64,000 nt of DNA from Rhodanobacteraceae bacterium (GCA_024234055.1 JACKOW010000006.1:62001-126000); one strand, 5' to 3'; shown: positions 18,467 through 28,576, counted from the stretch's first letter. Made by a program: numbers and translations. Notes: generated by a model not told the origin, from the letters alone.

Positions 18467-21187
18467 ATGTTGAAACTCAAGCGCAACATGTTGTTCATGG
18501 CGTTGGCTTCGGCGACCTTGATGGTTTCCGCAGGTGCCTACGCGCAAAACGCCGATGACCAGGACCAGACCATGACCGCCAAGGAGCGCGAAGCTGCGCG
18601 CAAGGCGGCCGCGGCTGAGAAGGCCAAGGAAATGGACGTGGTCGAAGTCACCGGCATTCGCCGCGGCATCGAGAGCGCCATTTCGATCAAGCAGGAATCG
18701 ACCTCCATCATCGAGGCGGTATCGGCCGAAGACATCGGCAAGTTGCCGGACTCCAGCATCGCCGAATCGATTGCCCGTCTGCCGGGTCTGGCCGCGCAGC
18801 GCGTGGCCGGTCGTGCCACCACGATCAGCATCCGCGGTCTGGCGGGCGACTTCTCGACCACTCTGCTGAACGGTCGCGAGCAGGTCTCCAGTGGCGACAA
18901 CCGCAGTGTCGAATTCGATCAGTACCCCTCGGAACTGCTCAATCAGGTCGTGATCTACAAGACCCCCGATGCCAATCTGGTCGCCCAGGGCATCTCCGGC
19001 ACCGTCGATCTGCAGACCGTGCGTCCGCTGGCCTTCGGCAAGCGGGTGGTCTCGGTCAATGGCCGCTACGAGAAGAACTCGGTCGGCGAGGTCAATCCGG
19101 GTTATGACGACACCGGTTACCGTCTCAGTGCTTCCTACATCGACCAGTTCGCCGACAACACCATTGGCCTGGCCATCGGTTTTGCCCGTCTGGACTCGCC
19201 CGGTCAGGCCGAGCGCTGGAACGCCTGGGGTTACCCGACCGACACCGTCGGTGGTCAGGCCAACACCCTGATCCTCGGTGGCTCGGAGAGCTTCGCCACG
19301 TCCACCTCGAATGTGCGCGATGGTCTGATGGCCGTGCTCGAATGGCAGCCCAGCGAGAACTACAACGGCGCGCTGGACCTGTATTACTCCAAGTTCGAGC
19401 GCGTCGAGACCACCCGCGGCCTGCAGACCGGCTTGCATTGGTCCGGTGCGCCGCTGACCAATGCCGTGGTCGAGGACGGTCTGGTCGTTGCCGGCACCTA
19501 CGACGGCGTGCGCCCGGTCTTGCGCAATGACCGCAACAAGCGCGAAGACGACATCTTCGCGATTGGTTTCAAGAACGAGTTCACTTTCAACGAATACTGG
19601 ACCGGCATGGCCGACTTCAGCCATTCCAAGGCCAACCGCGACGAGTCCATCCTCGAAACCTATGCCGGCGCCGCTGGCTCGGACATCGTCAATTTCACGC
19701 TGAACCGTCGTACCGGCCTGCCCAATCTGGATTTCGGCATCGACTACACCGATCCCAATGTCATCCAGCTGCGCGATCCGGGCGGCTGGGGCCAGGACGG
19801 CTACATCAAGTATCCGAAGTTCGAGGACAAGCTGGATTCGGCGCGCTTCTCGCTGACCCGCTCGCTCGACAGCGAGATGTTCAGCAGCTTCGATTTCGGT
19901 TCCAACTGGTCCAAGCGCAGCAAGAGCCGCGCCGTGGCCGAGGCTTTCCTCGACCTCGCCAACAACCGCCAGCCGCTGCCGATTCCCTCGAACATCCTGC
20001 AGAGCGCCGGCAATCTCAGCTTCACCGGTATCCCGGGCACCATTGCCTACAGCGTCCCCGGTGCCTTCAATCTGTATACGCCGCGCACCAACATCAACCA
20101 GGACATTCTCAACAAGGACTGGGAAGTCAACGAAACCGTCATCACCAGCTACTTCAAGCTGAACATCGACGGCCAGATCGGCGACATTCCGGTACGCGGC
20201 AACCTTGGCATCCAGTACGTCAATGCCGATCAGGAGTCCGAGGGTTTCGCGGTGCCCGGCGGCAATGCCACCCAGGCCCAACCGTTCAAGGGCGGCAAGG
20301 ACTACAACGATGTGCTGCCGAGCTTGAACCTGATCTTCTCGCTGACCGATGAGCAGAGTCTGCGCGTGGGTGTGGCCAAGCAGCTGGCACGTCCGCGTAT
20401 GGATCAGATGCGCGCCAACAACGGCTTCGGCATCGACACCACCCGCGGCGAGTGGTCGGGCGGCGGCGGTAATCCAGAGCTCGAGCCCTGGCGCGCCACC
20501 AGTTTCGATCTGTCCTACGAGTACTACCTGTTCGGCGGCAAGGGCTATGTCAGCGCGGCCGGCTTCCACAAGGACCTGAAGAACTACATCTACGATCAAG
20601 GTGTGGACTTCGACTTCAGCGTCTTTGACCTGAGCGGCTTCACCGGCCAGATTCCGACCTCGACCATCGGTCGCTTCACCCGTCCTGTGAACGGCGAGGG
20701 CGGCTCCATCAACGGTTGGGAACTGGCACTGTCGCTGCCCTTCGGCGAGTTCGTGCCCATGCTGGACGGGTTCGGCATGCTCGGCAGCTACTCCGATACC
20801 CGCAGCGGTGTCCGGCCGCAGGGTCCGGGTACCAGCCAGCCACTGCCGGGTCTGTCGCGCTATGTCTCCAACATCACGCTGTACTACGAAAAGTACGGCT
20901 TCTCGACCCGAGTCAGTCAGCGCAGCCGCTCGTCCTTCATCGGCGAGATCCAGGGCTTCGGTGCGGATCGCGAAACCCGCTACGTCGAGGGTGAGGATCT
21001 GATCGACTTCCAGGCGGGCTACTCCTTCAGCGGCGACCTCGATGGTCTGACCGTGCTGCTGCAGGTCAACAACGTCACCAACGAAGCCTATCGCGAGACC
21101 TTCCGCGATCCAGGCACGCCGGACCGTCCGCGCTCCTACAACGAGTACGGCCGTACCTACCTGCTCGGCGCTTCCTACAAGTTCTAA
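18467..21187 (+). CDS. TonB-dependent outer-membrane receptor (Xanthomonas/Caulobacter type)
   Basis: 906-aa outer-membrane receptor for active, TonB-driven uptake. The signal peptide ends around AGAYA-QN. A short Ala/Lys-rich linker (about residues 35-58) precedes MDVVEVTGIRRGIESAI, the start of the plug. The plug motifs SIAESIARLPGLAAQR and TTISIRGL and the turn LLNGRE are typical of the TIGR01782-like family. The beta-barrel ends in LLGASYKF, with the terminal Phe expected for BamA recognition. ATG 18467 has a very strong GGAGGGGGAG RBS. Divergence from a GH13 amylase and the halogenase-like gene downstream suggest a malto-oligosaccharide substrate, by analogy with Caulobacter/Xanthomonas loci. 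Transcription ends at a good terminator at 21217. Confidence 0.93.
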   Translation: MLKLKRNMLFMALASATLMVSAGAYAQNADDQDQTMTAKEREAARKAAAAEKAKEMDVVEVTGIRRGIESAISIKQESTSIIEAVSAEDIGKLPDSSIAESIARLPGLAAQRVAGRATTISIRGLAGDFSTTLLNGREQVSSGDNRSVEFDQYPSELLNQVVIYKTPDANLVAQGISGTVDLQTVRPLAFGKRVVSVNGRYEKNSVGEVNPGYDDTGYRLSASYIDQFADNTIGLAIGFARLDSPGQAERWNAWGYPTDTVGGQANTLILGGSESFATSTSNVRDGLMAVLEWQPSENYNGALDLYYSKFERVETTRGLQTGLHWSGAPLTNAVVEDGLVVAGTYDGVRPVLRNDRNKREDDIFAIGFKNEFTFNEYWTGMADFSHSKANRDESILETYAGAAGSDIVNFTLNRRTGLPNLDFGIDYTDPNVIQLRDPGGWGQDGYIKYPKFEDKLDSARFSLTRSLDSEMFSSFDFGSNWSKRSKSRAVAEAFLDLANNRQPLPIPSNILQSAGNLSFTGIPGTIAYSVPGAFNLYTPRTNINQDILNKDWEVNETVITSYFKLNIDGQIGDIPVRGNLGIQYVNADQESEGFAVPGGNATQAQPFKGGKDYNDVLPSLNLIFSLTDEQSLRVGVAKQLARPRMDQMRANNGFGIDTTRGEWSGGGGNPELEPWRATSFDLSYEYYLFGGKGYVSAAGFHKDLKNYIYDQGVDFDFSVFDLSGFTGQIPTSTIGRFTRPVNGEGGSINGWELALSLPFGEFVPMLDGFGMLGSYSDTRSGVRPQGPGTSQPLPGLSRYVSNITLYYEKYGFSTRVSQRSRSSFIGEIQGFGADRETRYVEGEDLIDFQAGYSFSGDLDGLTVLLQVNNVTNEAYRETFRDPGTPDRPRSYNEYGRTYLLGASYKF

Positions 21188-21216
21188 CAACGACCCCAGG
21201 CAGCACCCTTCCCCAG

Positions 21217-21250
21217 CCCCTGTCGACCGCAAAGTCGACAGGGGTTTTTT
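21217..21250 (+). terminator. Rho-independent terminator after the TonB receptor
   Basis: The perfect 11-bp stem CCCCTGTCGAC / GTCGACAGGGG has a CGCAAA loop and is followed directly by TTTTTT. It is 29 bases after the receptor stop codon. Confidence 0.93.
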
Positions 21251-21257
21251 CTGTGCG

Positions 21258-21500
21258 TAGGAGCGACCTTGTGTCGCGACCGGCGTCCCATCCGCCGGCG
21301 CGAAAACCGGAAACCGCGTTGGTCTGTTACCAGAAGCAGAACGCAGAGAACGCTGAGAGGCGCAGAGAACGCAGAGAGAAGCTGAAACAAGATTGCCGTT
21401 GCTCTTCTCCGCGTTCTTTGCGCCTCTCTGCGTTCTCCGCGTTGAAGATTTTTCCCACATCGCTCGACGGTGGAATCGCCTGCGGCGGTTCCACCCTGCA
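21258..21500. repeat. Composite palindromic element, copy 1
   Basis: It begins with a GTAGGAGCGACCTTGTGTCG REP-like hairpin sequence. It then carries CAGAAGCAGAACGCAGAGAA-type left arms (21340-21382), pairing with 21411-21453 (...CTCTGCGTTCTCCGCGTT), and ends GGCGGTTCCACCCT. A second copy in the same orientation lies at 23048-23275, so the two flank the halogenase gene. Confidence 0.75.
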
Positions 21501-21538
21501 ATCATGCGATTCTCGAACTGGATACCTGGAACACAGCC

Positions 21539-23047
21539 ATGAGCGATCAACGCATCCAGACCGTCGTCATCGTCGGCGGCGGCACCGCCGGTTGGATGAC
21601 CGCGGCCACGCTGGTGAAGCTGATGGGGCCGCTGCTCAAGATCCAGCTGATCGAGTCGGAAGAGATCGGCACGGTCGGCGTTGGCGAGGCCACCATTCCG
21701 CAGATCCGAAATTTCAACGGCACGCTGGGGCTGGACGAGAACGAGTTCATCCGCGAGACCCAGGGCAGCTTCAAGCTGGGCATCGAGTTTGCCGACTGGC
21801 TGCGCGAGGGCCATTCCTACCTCCACGCCTTCGGTGTGGTTGGCGGCCGCGATCTCGGTCTGGTGCAGTTCTATCACTACTGGCTGAAGCTGCACCGCGC
21901 CGGCCTGGCGCCCGCGCTCGGCGCTTACACCTTCAACCACATCGCCGCCCGCAACAACAAGTTCATGCGCCCGGTGAACCGGCCGAATTCGCCGCTGGGC
22001 AGCATTTCCTACGCCTTCCATTTCGATGCCGGTCTGTATGCCCGCTTCCTGCGTCGCCGCAGCGAGCCGGCGGGCGTGGAGCGCATCGAGGGCAAGGTGG
22101 TCGATGTCGCCCTGAATCCGGAATCGGGATTCGTCGAATCGGTGCAGATGGACAGTGGCGCGCGCATCAGCGGCGATCTGTTCATCGATTGCTCGGGATT
22201 TCGTGGTCTGTTGATCGAGCAGGCGCTGCAGACCGGCTATGAAGACTGGAGTCATTGGTTGCCAGCCAACCGGGCGCTGGCCGTGCCCTGTGCCTCGGCC
22301 CAGCCGTTCACGCCCTACACCCGCTCGACCGCGCGCGAGGGCGGCTGGCAATGGCGTATTCCGCTGCAGCATCGCACCGGCAACGGCTATGTCTATTGCA
22401 GCGATCACGTCAGCGACGATCAGGCGGCGGCGACCTTACTCAGCCATCTGGACGGCGCCGCCCTGGCCGACCCGCGCCCGCTGCGTTTCGTCACCGGCAA
22501 ACGCAAGCAGTTCTGGAACAAGAACGTGGTCGCCATCGGCCTGTCCAGCGGATTCCTGGAACCGCTCGAATCGACCAGCATCCATTTCATCCAGACCAGC
22601 ATCAGCAAGCTGATCGAGTACTTCCCCGATCGCCGCTTCGATCCGGTGGCGATCGCCGAATACAACCGCCAGGTGCAGTTCGAATTCGAGCGCAGCCGCG
22701 ATTTCATCATCCTGCACTACAAGGCCAACGAACGCGGTGGCGAATTCTGGCGTCGTTGTCGCGAAATGAGCATTCCCGATGCGCTGGCTCAGAAGATCGA
22801 GCTGTTCCAGCGCAACGGCCGCATCCACCGCGAGAATCAGGAGCTGTTCGCCGAGGTCAGCTGGCTGCAGGTGATGGTCGGCCAGGGCATCCTGCCCGAC
22901 ACCTGGCATCCGATGGTCGACCTGCTGCCAGAGACGGAACTGCGGCAGATGGTCGAAGGCACCCGCGCCGTACTCGAAAACTCGGTGTCAGTGATGCCCA
23001 CCCACGCGGAGTACATCGCCCAGAATTGCCGCGCACACCCGTTGTAG
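21539..23047 (+). CDS. Tryptophan-halogenase-like flavoprotein
   Basis: 502-aa FAD-dependent halogenase-family protein. The FAD-binding GGGTAGWM is at residues 13-20. Lys79 in SFKLGIEF is at the position of the catalytic lysine of PrnA, and the family signature WxWxIP is present as WQWRIP (270-275). In characterised halogenases the reduced flavin makes HOCl, which is channelled to the lysine; here the substrate is unknown. Such genes commonly accompany TonB receptors in Xanthomonas/Caulobacter carbohydrate loci without a known chlorinated product. ATG 21539 begins [15 protein letters not shown]. It is separated from the receptor by a terminator, so it probably has its own promoter. Similar repeat elements lie on both sides. 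Confidence 0.88.
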   Translation: MSDQRIQTVVIVGGGTAGWMTAATLVKLMGPLLKIQLIESEEIGTVGVGEATIPQIRNFNGTLGLDENEFIRETQGSFKLGIEFADWLREGHSYLHAFGVVGGRDLGLVQFYHYWLKLHRAGLAPALGAYTFNHIAARNNKFMRPVNRPNSPLGSISYAFHFDAGLYARFLRRRSEPAGVERIEGKVVDVALNPESGFVESVQMDSGARISGDLFIDCSGFRGLLIEQALQTGYEDWSHWLPANRALAVPCASAQPFTPYTRSTAREGGWQWRIPLQHRTGNGYVYCSDHVSDDQAAATLLSHLDGAALADPRPLRFVTGKRKQFWNKNVVAIGLSSGFLEPLESTSIHFIQTSISKLIEYFPDRRFDPVAIAEYNRQVQFEFERSRDFIILHYKANERGGEFWRRCREMSIPDALAQKIELFQRNGRIHRENQELFAEVSWLQVMVGQGILPDTWHPMVDLLPETELRQMVEGTRAVLENSVSVMPTHAEYIAQNCRAHPL

Positions 23048-23275
23048 CGGCTTCGCGTCGCGACCGGCGCGCCATCGCGAACACCGGGAATCGCGGCGGT
23101 CCGTTGCCAGAAGCAGAACGCAAAGAACGCAGAGAGTCGCCGAGAACGCGGAGAACAGCAAAGCTGTCTTGAATCAGCTTCTCTCTGCGTTCTCTGCGAA
23201 CCTCAGCGTTCTCTGCGTTGAGGATTCTTCCAACAGGCGCCTCACGCTGCCATCCCGACGGCGGGTTCCACCCTA
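23048..23275. repeat. Composite palindromic element, copy 2
   Basis: It has the same order as 21258-21500: a GCGTCGCGACCGGCG start, CCAGAAGCAGAACGCAAAGA left arm (23116-23158), TCTCTGCGTTCTCTGCG right arm (23178-23220), and the end GGCGGGTTCCACCCT. It runs up to, and slightly into, the stop codon of the next gene on the minus strand. A remnant of the left arm also occurs near 28300-28355. Confidence 0.75.
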
Positions 23276-24478
23276 CTTCAGCAGCGGCGTGTCCAGCGAT
23301 TTGAGCTTGCCGCCGGCCACCTTTTCGGCGGTGGCGATGAACTCGGCGGTGCTGATCTTGCGCTTTTTCATCAGCGAACGAGTGACATCGTCCAGGTTCT
23401 TGCGGCCCTTGCTGGCCTTCTGGATCTCGCGATCGACGTCGTGCAGCAGCATCGCCGCGCGGGCGGTAATCGGTCCGCTGGAGCGCTCGCTGCGCAGGGT
23501 CTGGATGTCCTTGCCCCAGTCGGCCAGCCACTGCAAGGTGCGCTCATGGCGGGCCTCGGTCATGCCGCCGCTGCGATACAGCAGTTCGACCGCATAGAAC
23601 TCGGCCAGACCCTCGGCCAGCCAGTCGTCATCGGGCTGGGCGCCGCGGATGCGGGTGATCACGTGGGTGAGTTCGTGCAACAGCGTACTCGTGGCGTTCT
23701 CGCTCACCATCGGTCGATCCAGATGCAGGTACAGCGAGCGCGGCGCCGACAGGCCGCCGCGCCACATCGGATCGGGCCCCGAGACAATCAGGATCTTTGG
23801 CGGCAGCATGCCGAAAGCATCCTTCATCGCCGGCAGCGTGTAATTCAGGAAGGCCAGCATGTCCATGCGCCGCATGCCCTCGTCCTTGGGCGCGCCCAGG
23901 GCCACTTCGGTGCCGGCGATGACCTCGCGGCGGGTGCCGATATCGCCGACCAGCATCCAGCCCACGGGGCGATCGAAAAGGCGGTCGGCATCTTCAACCA
24001 CAAAGCTGCCATCCGGCGCCGGCAGATAAGGGGTGTCCAGGTGCCAGGCCTTGGGGACCTCCAGCTCCAGGCGCGCCCGCGAGGAAGCGCCCTTTTCCGC
24101 CCGCACCTTGGCACTGGGAAAGACCTGATCGCCACGAAACAGCGCCCAGTCGCCGGGGAAATAGCTGCGATAGGCGCCGTTGGCGCGGCGCTCGTCGATC
24201 TTCACCCGCCAACGGATGACGCCGCCCTTGGCGGGTGGCACCCAGATCGCGCGCGCGCCCTTGCGCGTGAGCTCACCGTTGGCGCTGATCTCCGAATAGC
24301 GTGCCGGCGGGAAGTTGAAATCGAGCTGGCGCAGCTGCTCGCTGCCCGGGCCCAGGGTCAGCGACCCCAGCGCCGTGTGCGTCTTGGTATCGAAACTCAG
24401 GCGCCAGGTCAGCTCATACGGGACGGCGGCGGCCTGACCGGCCACCAGCAGCAGCATCAGTGCGACGATTCGAAGCAT
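23273..24478 (-). CDS. Secreted HExxH metalloprotease, M61/M1-like
   Basis: 401-aa protein with a Sec signal peptide (cut around AAA, residues 16-18). A beta-rich N-terminal domain (about 20-200) precedes a gluzincin-type catalytic part: LLHELTHVITR with zinc ligands His268 and His272 and catalytic Glu269, and WLAEGLAEFYAVELL, where Glu289 or Glu293 would be the third ligand. The order resembles M61 glycyl aminopeptidases and other gluzincins, but the overall sequence is not one I recognise, so substrate and exact family are open. ATG 24478 has GGAAG about 10 bases upstream. It stands alone, convergent with the halogenase gene. Confidence 0.75.
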   Translation of the reverse strand: MLRIVALMLLLVAGQAAAVPYELTWRLSFDTKTHTALGSLTLGPGSEQLRQLDFNFPPARYSEISANGELTRKGARAIWVPPAKGGVIRWRVKIDERRANGAYRSYFPGDWALFRGDQVFPSAKVRAEKGASSRARLELEVPKAWHLDTPYLPAPDGSFVVEDADRLFDRPVGWMLVGDIGTRREVIAGTEVALGAPKDEGMRRMDMLAFLNYTLPAMKDAFGMLPPKILIVSGPDPMWRGGLSAPRSLYLHLDRPMVSENATSTLLHELTHVITRIRGAQPDDDWLAEGLAEFYAVELLYRSGGMTEARHERTLQWLADWGKDIQTLRSERSSGPITARAAMLLHDVDREIQKASKGRKNLDDVTRSLMKKRKISTAEFIATAEKVAGGKLKSLDTPLLK

Positions 24479-24636
24479 CGTTCAGGCTTCCGTCAACGGC
24501 AGGAAAGAGCGCGATTCTGCGGGCAAACAGCTGAACCCTGCTTGCTTGTTGAAAATCCCGGAGTGTCCCGGTCGTCCCTGGTGGTGTGCTTGTTCGCGCA
24601 TCAAACTGTCGGCGATCTCGGGGCTTCATTTATTGT

Positions 24637-24748
24637 CCGCAAAGGACGCAAAGGACGCGAAGATTTCAATAGCTGTCTTGTTGAGCACGATCTCTGGCGA
24701 CACCGCCAACCGAAATCTTGGAATCGCTCTACTTTGCGTCCTTTGCGG
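24637..24748. repeat. Inverted repeat, CGCAAAGGACGC family
   Basis: Arms starting CCGCAAAGGACGCAAAGGAC at 24637 and ending CTTTGCGTCCTTTGCGG at 24748 flank about 70 bases. It is the same family as the inner arms at 2941-3049 and the outer arms at 6046-6327. Confidence 0.75.
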
Positions 24749-24792
24749 AAAATGATTATTGATTCAAGCACTTGCGGAAAATTTGTTGAGAG

Positions 24793-24862
24793 AGTGGGCT
24801 CTGCCCGCGATCAGGCGTTCCAGCTGCGCGAGCGATTATCGCGGACGAAGTCCGCTCCCACA
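24793..24862. repeat. Degenerate REP pair
   Basis: A shortened forward half (GTGGGCTCTGCCCGCGATC, lacking a few bases of the core) pairs with CGCGGACGAAGTCCGCTCCC at 24840-24862. Confidence 0.75.
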
Positions 24863-24891
24863 GTATCGGCCGTGCCGGCTCTTGGTCTTAC

Positions 24892-24947
24892 GTGCCCTCT
24901 CGCCCTCTCGCCCTCGTGCCCTCGTGCCCTCGTGCCCTCGTGCCCTC
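24892..24947 (+). repeat. GTGCCCTC octamer tandem array
   Basis: Seven 8-bp units: one GTGCCCTC, two TCGCCCTC, four GTGCCCTC. The array ends 10 bases from the stop codon of the SNF2 gene. The rest of the 24479-24957 gap holds only the repeats listed here. Confidence 0.9.
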
Positions 24948-24957
24948 GTCACCCAAC

Positions 24958-27900
24958 TCACTCCAGCAGCGACAGCCAGTCATCCGGAGTGAGGCCTGCG
25001 GCCAGACTCTGGCCGGACTCGTCGAACAAGGCATCGGCCAACTCGCGTTTGCGCGCCTGCAACGCCAGGATGCGTTCTTCCACCGTGTCGGCGGCGATCA
25101 AGCGATACACGAACACCGGCTTGTCCTGACCGATGCGGTGAGCGCGATCGGTGGCCTGGGATTCTACGGCGGGATTCCACCAGGGGTCGTAGTGGATGAC
25201 GGTGTCGGCGCGGGTGAGGTTCAGGCCGAAGCCGCCGGCACGCAGGCTGATCAGGAACACCGGCACCTCACCGCGCTGGAAGCGCTCGACCGGGGTCGCC
25301 CGGTCTTCGGTCTGACCGGTCAGCTTGACGTAGCGGATGCGCTCGGAGGCCAGCTCGGCCTCGACCAGTTCGAGCATGCTGGTGAACTGGCTGAACACCA
25401 GAATGCGCCGACCGGCGGCGATCAGCTCGTGCAGCATGTCCATCAGATAGTCGAGCTTGGCCGAAGGCACGGCGCGACTGCTGTCGCGCGGAATCAGCCG
25501 CGGGTCGCAGCAGATCTGGCGCAGGCGCATCAGCCCTTCGAGCACGCGCATGCGGTTGCGGTCAAAGCTCTGAGCGGCAATGTAGCCGCGGATCTCCTCG
25601 GCGTAGCTGTCGCGCAGCGTGTCGTAGAGATCGCGTTGCCGCCCCTCCAGGGCGATGCTGCGGGTGACTTCGGTCTTGGGCGGCAGATCGGCAACCACCT
25701 GGTCCTTGGTCCGGCGCAGCAGGAAGGGGCGAATACGCCGGCGCAGGCGTTCACGGGTGTCGCGGTCGCGACTCTTCTCGATCGGCTTGCGGAAATGGCG
25801 GGTGAAATCGGCCCTGGAACCGAGCAGCCCGGGCAGCAGAAAATCGAACTGGGCCCAGAGCTCACCCAGATGATTCTCCAGCGGCGTGCCGGTCAGGCAG
25901 ACGCGCTGGCGGGCCTCCAGCTTGCGCGCGGCGCGGGCCGCCAGCGTGGCCGGATTCTTGACCATCTGCGATTCGTCCAGCACCACCACATGCCAGGGCT
26001 GCGCCACCAGCGCCTCGACATCGCGCGCCAGCACCGGATAGGTGGTCAGCACCAGATCGGCCTGCGGCAATTGCTTGCGACGCTTGCCGCGTTCGGGTCC
26101 GGCCAGCACCAGCTGGCGCAGGCTGGGGGCAAAGCGCGCGGCCTCCGCCGCCCAGTTCGGCAGCACGCTCTTGGGACAGACCACCAGACTGGGTCGGTCG
26201 TTGCGGCCGGCCTCCTGCTCGCCGACCAGATAGGCCAGCACCTGAAGGGTCTTGCCCAGGCCCATGTCGTCGGCAAGGATGCCCGACAGCCCGGATTCAC
26301 CCAGAAAGCGCAGCCAGGACAAACCCTCGATCTGATACGGCCGCAGCTCGGCCTTGAGACCCTGGGGTACTGGCGTTGCCGGCAAGCCGGCGTAGCGCGC
26401 CAGTCGCTCGGCCAGCTCACGCACGGCGCTGTTGCCGGTCCACAAACGCCGGCTTCCGCCGAGCTCCTTTTCCAGATCGATCAGGGCTGCGGCGCGCGCG
26501 CGCGGCAGCGTCAATCGGCGTTGATCGACGGCGCCGGCCTCACCCAGTTCGTTGAGCGTGTCCAGAATGAAGCGCAGGCGTCCGGCGGCGATCGGCAGGC
26601 GCCGCTCGCCCGGCAGTGTCAGGGCGACGATGGCATCACTGGCATTGGGCAGATCGTTGAAACGACCATCGCGCAAGCCCTCGCGCAGGGTCGGCAGCAG
26701 ATTGATGCGCTCGCCGTCGACGTCGATGCCGAGCTCGACGGTGAGTGCCGACTGCAGCGAGTCGGCGTCGATCTCGCCATAGAAACGGTATTCGGTGTCG
26801 ATCAGCTTGAGCGGGAAGCGCGGGCCGTATTCCAGGCGCCAGCCCTCGCTGCGCAGCCGCGGCAGCATCACATAGCTGAATTCGTTCAGCGCTTGCGGAT
26901 CGCCGTCCGGGTTGATGACCCAGTCGTGCTGCTGCAGGCCTGGATGATCGAGTTGGGCATGGCGATTGGAAATCAGGCCCAGCTGCTTCAGGCGGGTGGC
27001 CAGCTCGCGTTCGCGACCACGGTCGCGCGCGTACAGCCGCACCTTGTGGCCATCATAGACGTTCAGTTCCATGCTCGGATCGGCCTCACCCACGCGCGCC
27101 GGTCCGTAGCGGAAGGACAGACGGGCGAAGGCGATCAGGCGCGCCGTGCGTTGCCCGCGGGCCTCGTGGGCGGCGGCGCTCTGGTGCAGCGTCAGGATCG
27201 GCACCGGCGATTCCACCGGCGGCTGCTCGATGTCCAGATGCCGCGGACGCGGAAATTCGGGCGGCAGCTGCTCAGCGTGGCGTTGCAGGAAGGCGTCCAC
27301 GGCGCTGGCGGCCAGCGGCGCCAGTCCGGCCAGTTCACTGATCAAGGTCGGCGCCAATGGCGAGTCGATGCGACCGATCTGGCGTTGGATCGGATCGGCA
27401 TAGAGCCAGGTATCGCCGGTGTGCAGCACCGGGGCGCCGTCTGCGCTCACACCCAGGTGCTGGCAGCCGCGGGCATCGATGCTCCAGGCCCAGTCCAGCG
27501 TGCGATCCGGCCCGGGCGTGAGCAGCACGCCCGCGCGCTGCCAGGCGCAAACGCCTTCGCCTGCCACGCCGAGCACGGCTTCGAAGGCAGTGGCGCCAGG
27601 TATGAACCAGTACTGGCCCTCGAACCAGACCGGTTTGGCGCGGCTGGCCACGCCCAGCAGCAGCCTGGAATCAGCCGACAAGGTCTCCCGCAACTCGGCC
27701 TTGAGGCCGCTGGCCGCCAGTGCCTCGAAGCGCCAACCGCCACCGCCGGAGGAAACGACCCAGCGTCCTAGCCGAAGACCGAGTACACGCTGGTCGCCCA
27801 GGCTGTCGGCCAGCCAGCCGATACGCCCCTCCAGCGGCAGTTGCTCAGGCTGGGTGGGCGCCCGGGCAACGCTGGCCGGCTCCGACCCGACATCGCCACC

Positions 27901-28179
27901 TGCGTGCAGCAGCAATGCCACGGCATGCTTGCAGGCCACCTGCACCGGACAGCTGCAATGCGATTCGATGCGCCACCGCTCGTTGCGCAGCCAGGCCCGC
28001 ACATGTACCCGATAGGGGGTGCGCCGCGAGCCGCGCACCTCGCCCACCAGGATCCGTTCCTGCCCGCTCTCGCGGCGCTCGATCCACAGCACCCGATGCT
28101 CGCGCGCATAGCGCAGCCCACGTCGCAGATCGACATCGGCGAAACTCGCGCGCAACTGATCGAGCCCAGGTCGCCACAT
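24958..28179 (-). CDS. SWIM zinc-finger SNF2-family ATPase/helicase
   Basis: 1073-aa Swi2/Snf2 ATPase. An N-terminal SWIM zinc finger is visible (CSCPVQVACKH: Cys75, Cys77, Cys83, His85), followed by about 450 residues of less conserved sequence. The helicase core then starts at ILADDMGLGKTLQVLAYL (Walker A, about residue 640). Motif II is DESQ (about 735, instead of the usual DEAH/DEAQ). Motif III (CLTGTPLENHLGELW), motif IV around ILVFSQFTSMLELVE, and motifs V/VI (SLRAGGFGLNLTRAD, ATDRAHRIGQDKPV) follow. Such proteins remodel protein-DNA complexes, probably RNA polymerase related (RapA-like) or repair. The cellular role is not known. ATG 28179 begins MWRPGLDQL. Confidence 0.9.
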   Translation of the reverse strand: MWRPGLDQLRASFADVDLRRGLRYAREHRVLWIERRESGQERILVGEVRGSRRTPYRVHVRAWLRNERWRIESHCSCPVQVACKHAVALLLHAGGDVGSEPASVARAPTQPEQLPLEGRIGWLADSLGDQRVLGLRLGRWVVSSGGGGWRFEALAASGLKAELRETLSADSRLLLGVASRAKPVWFEGQYWFIPGATAFEAVLGVAGEGVCAWQRAGVLLTPGPDRTLDWAWSIDARGCQHLGVSADGAPVLHTGDTWLYADPIQRQIGRIDSPLAPTLISELAGLAPLAASAVDAFLQRHAEQLPPEFPRPRHLDIEQPPVESPVPILTLHQSAAAHEARGQRTARLIAFARLSFRYGPARVGEADPSMELNVYDGHKVRLYARDRGRERELATRLKQLGLISNRHAQLDHPGLQQHDWVINPDGDPQALNEFSYVMLPRLRSEGWRLEYGPRFPLKLIDTEYRFYGEIDADSLQSALTVELGIDVDGERINLLPTLREGLRDGRFNDLPNASDAIVALTLPGERRLPIAAGRLRFILDTLNELGEAGAVDQRRLTLPRARAAALIDLEKELGGSRRLWTGNSAVRELAERLARYAGLPATPVPQGLKAELRPYQIEGLSWLRFLGESGLSGILADDMGLGKTLQVLAYLVGEQEAGRNDRPSLVVCPKSVLPNWAAEAARFAPSLRQLVLAGPERGKRRKQLPQADLVLTTYPVLARDVEALVAQPWHVVVLDESQMVKNPATLAARAARKLEARQRVCLTGTPLENHLGELWAQFDFLLPGLLGSRADFTRHFRKPIEKSRDRDTRERLRRRIRPFLLRRTKDQVVADLPPKTEVTRSIALEGRQRDLYDTLRDSYAEEIRGYIAAQSFDRNRMRVLEGLMRLRQICCDPRLIPRDSSRAVPSAKLDYLMDMLHELIAAGRRILVFSQFTSMLELVEAELASERIRYVKLTGQTEDRATPVERFQRGEVPVFLISLRAGGFGLNLTRADTVIHYDPWWNPAVESQATDRAHRIGQDKPVFVYRLIAADTVEERILALQARKRELADALFDESGQSLAAGLTPDDWLSLLE

Positions 28180-28362
28180 GATCGAAAGGTCTACTCCGGG
28201 TTGGGCAAACCTTGAAGCTTACCATCGGCGCAGCATGGCGATGGTGAGGGCGGGCGGGGCGTGACGGTGGTCGCGACGATCCTGTCCTGAGGCAGCGGGG
28301 TGGCCAGAAGCTGGACGCAGAGAACACAAAGGAAAGCAGAGAGAACGCGAAGTCCGAAAGGC

Positions 28363-28435
28363 GTAGGTTGGGCTAAGCGCAGCGTGCCCAACGATTCGTA
28401 CCGATGATGGGCACGCTGCGCTTCGCCCAACCTAC
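28363..28435. repeat. Long hairpin repeat, GTAGGTTGGGC type
   Basis: Two 28-base arms (28363-28390 GTAGGTTGGGCTAAGCGCAG...; 28408-28435 ...CTTCGCCCAACCTAC) pair with very few mismatches around a 17-base loop. This hairpin family is widespread in proteobacterial intergenic DNA. Confidence 0.85.
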
Positions 28436-28558
28436 GGTTGATGCCCCTTTTGCAGTGTCGGGCCGACACAGATGGCTCGCAATGACGCATTGGATGCTGG
28501 CGGCATGGGTCAACGGAGTGCACGGCGCGGCGAATGCTTGGGGAGCCGAACAAACAAC

Positions 28559-28576
28559 GTCCAGACAAGTCTGGAC
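28559..28576. repeat. Short perfect palindrome
   Basis: GTCCAGACAAGTCTGGAC is an 8-bp perfect stem with an AA loop. A similar CCGGACTTGTCCGG-type palindrome occurs near 34736-34752. Confidence 0.7.

Noticed and set aside
18320..22408. Very long open frame (1362 codons) on the minus strand opposite the TonB receptor and halogenase genes
   Set aside because: Typical high-GC antisense shadow: it spans two well-identified plus-strand genes and a terminator, and its product matches no known family.
21258..23275. Composite transposon carrying the halogenase gene
   Set aside because: The flanking elements lack a transposase and clear target-site duplications; they look like accumulated palindromic repeats.
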